Assembly (NCBI GenBank): GCA_008360955.1
Contig: LUCM01007726.1
Location: 58,864-122,863, forward strand
DNA length: 64,000 nucleotides
Origin: Fasciolopsis buskii
Lineage: Eukaryota; Platyhelminthes; Trematoda; Plagiorchiida; Fasciolidae
Direction: 5' to 3'
A program made the translations under genes and the position numbers. This document shows positions 63,961 to 64,000 of this stretch, one piece after another. The notes under the pieces were generated by a model, which was given only the letters and a program-made list of their open reading frames with translations, had not been told where the DNA came from and ran no database searches. Position 1 is the stretch's first letter. Every line of letters starts with the position of its first letter.

Positions 63961-64000
63961 ATGCAAATCAGAAGGTATGTCCGAAAACACGTGCGTTTGT

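Noticed and set aside
1..64000. Functional tRNA or rRNA genes, CRISPR arrays, bacterial operons.
   Set aside because: Two tRNA-like segments fail to fold as cloverleaves, no rRNA motif or regularly spaced repeat array was seen, and gene structure is clearly eukaryotic.

Overview
The window is eukaryotic nuclear DNA: AT-rich, gene-poor, with GT-AG introns and decayed retroelements of four kinds. These are a Penelope-like element with a GIY-YIG endonuclease, a CR1/Jockey-type LINE, an RTE-type LINE and a Ty3/Gypsy LTR element. The style of these elements and the small peptide gene suggest an invertebrate, most likely a trematode flatworm. That assignment rests on element resemblance and is inference.

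Only two host genes can be modelled with confidence, both on the minus strand. The first (about 11,855-13,020) is a compact three-exon gene for a 77-residue secreted precursor. It has a signal peptide, one Lys-Arg site and a final GQFLRLG heptapeptide that would be processed to an LRL-amide neuropeptide. CCAAT boxes, a TATA box, splice sites and a poly(A) signal are all visible. The second (60,910-62,395) holds the last two exons of a BCL7-family gene, a subunit of SWI/SNF chromatin remodellers. Its first exon must lie beyond the right edge, and the intervening intron carries an RTE copy in the opposite orientation.

Layout: 1-6.4 kb, no recognisable gene. 6.4-8.7 kb, weak plus-strand exon candidates with a possible COG3 (Golgi tether) resemblance. 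About 8.96 kb, a hammerhead-like motif of the kind carried by Penelope-like elements. 11.8-13.1 kb, the peptide gene. 13.5-13.8 kb, two hairpins. 15.5-15.9 kb, an unexplained 157-codon ORF. 17.2-18.94 kb, a Penelope-like element (minus). 18.9-27.2 kb, nothing recognised except an (AT)n tract. 27.2-28.1 kb, a second, much more decayed Penelope-like fragment (plus). 34.2-34.6 kb, a weak two-exon candidate. 38.6-42.3 kb, a decayed Gypsy polyprotein (minus). 42.6-45.5 kb, a CR1-like LINE (plus) broken by a 530-base run of N. 48.1 and 51.95 kb, tRNA-derived SINE-like fragments. 49.5-49.9 kb, an open frame with one internal stop. 52-60.6 kb, nothing recognised. 60.9-62.4 kb, BCL7. 63.0-63.95 kb, an RTE-like fragment.

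The two host genes show no functional link; they are isolated genes in repeat-derived DNA. The most novel-looking object is the LRL-amide precursor gene. Similarity statements come from recognising motifs by eye, without database searches.
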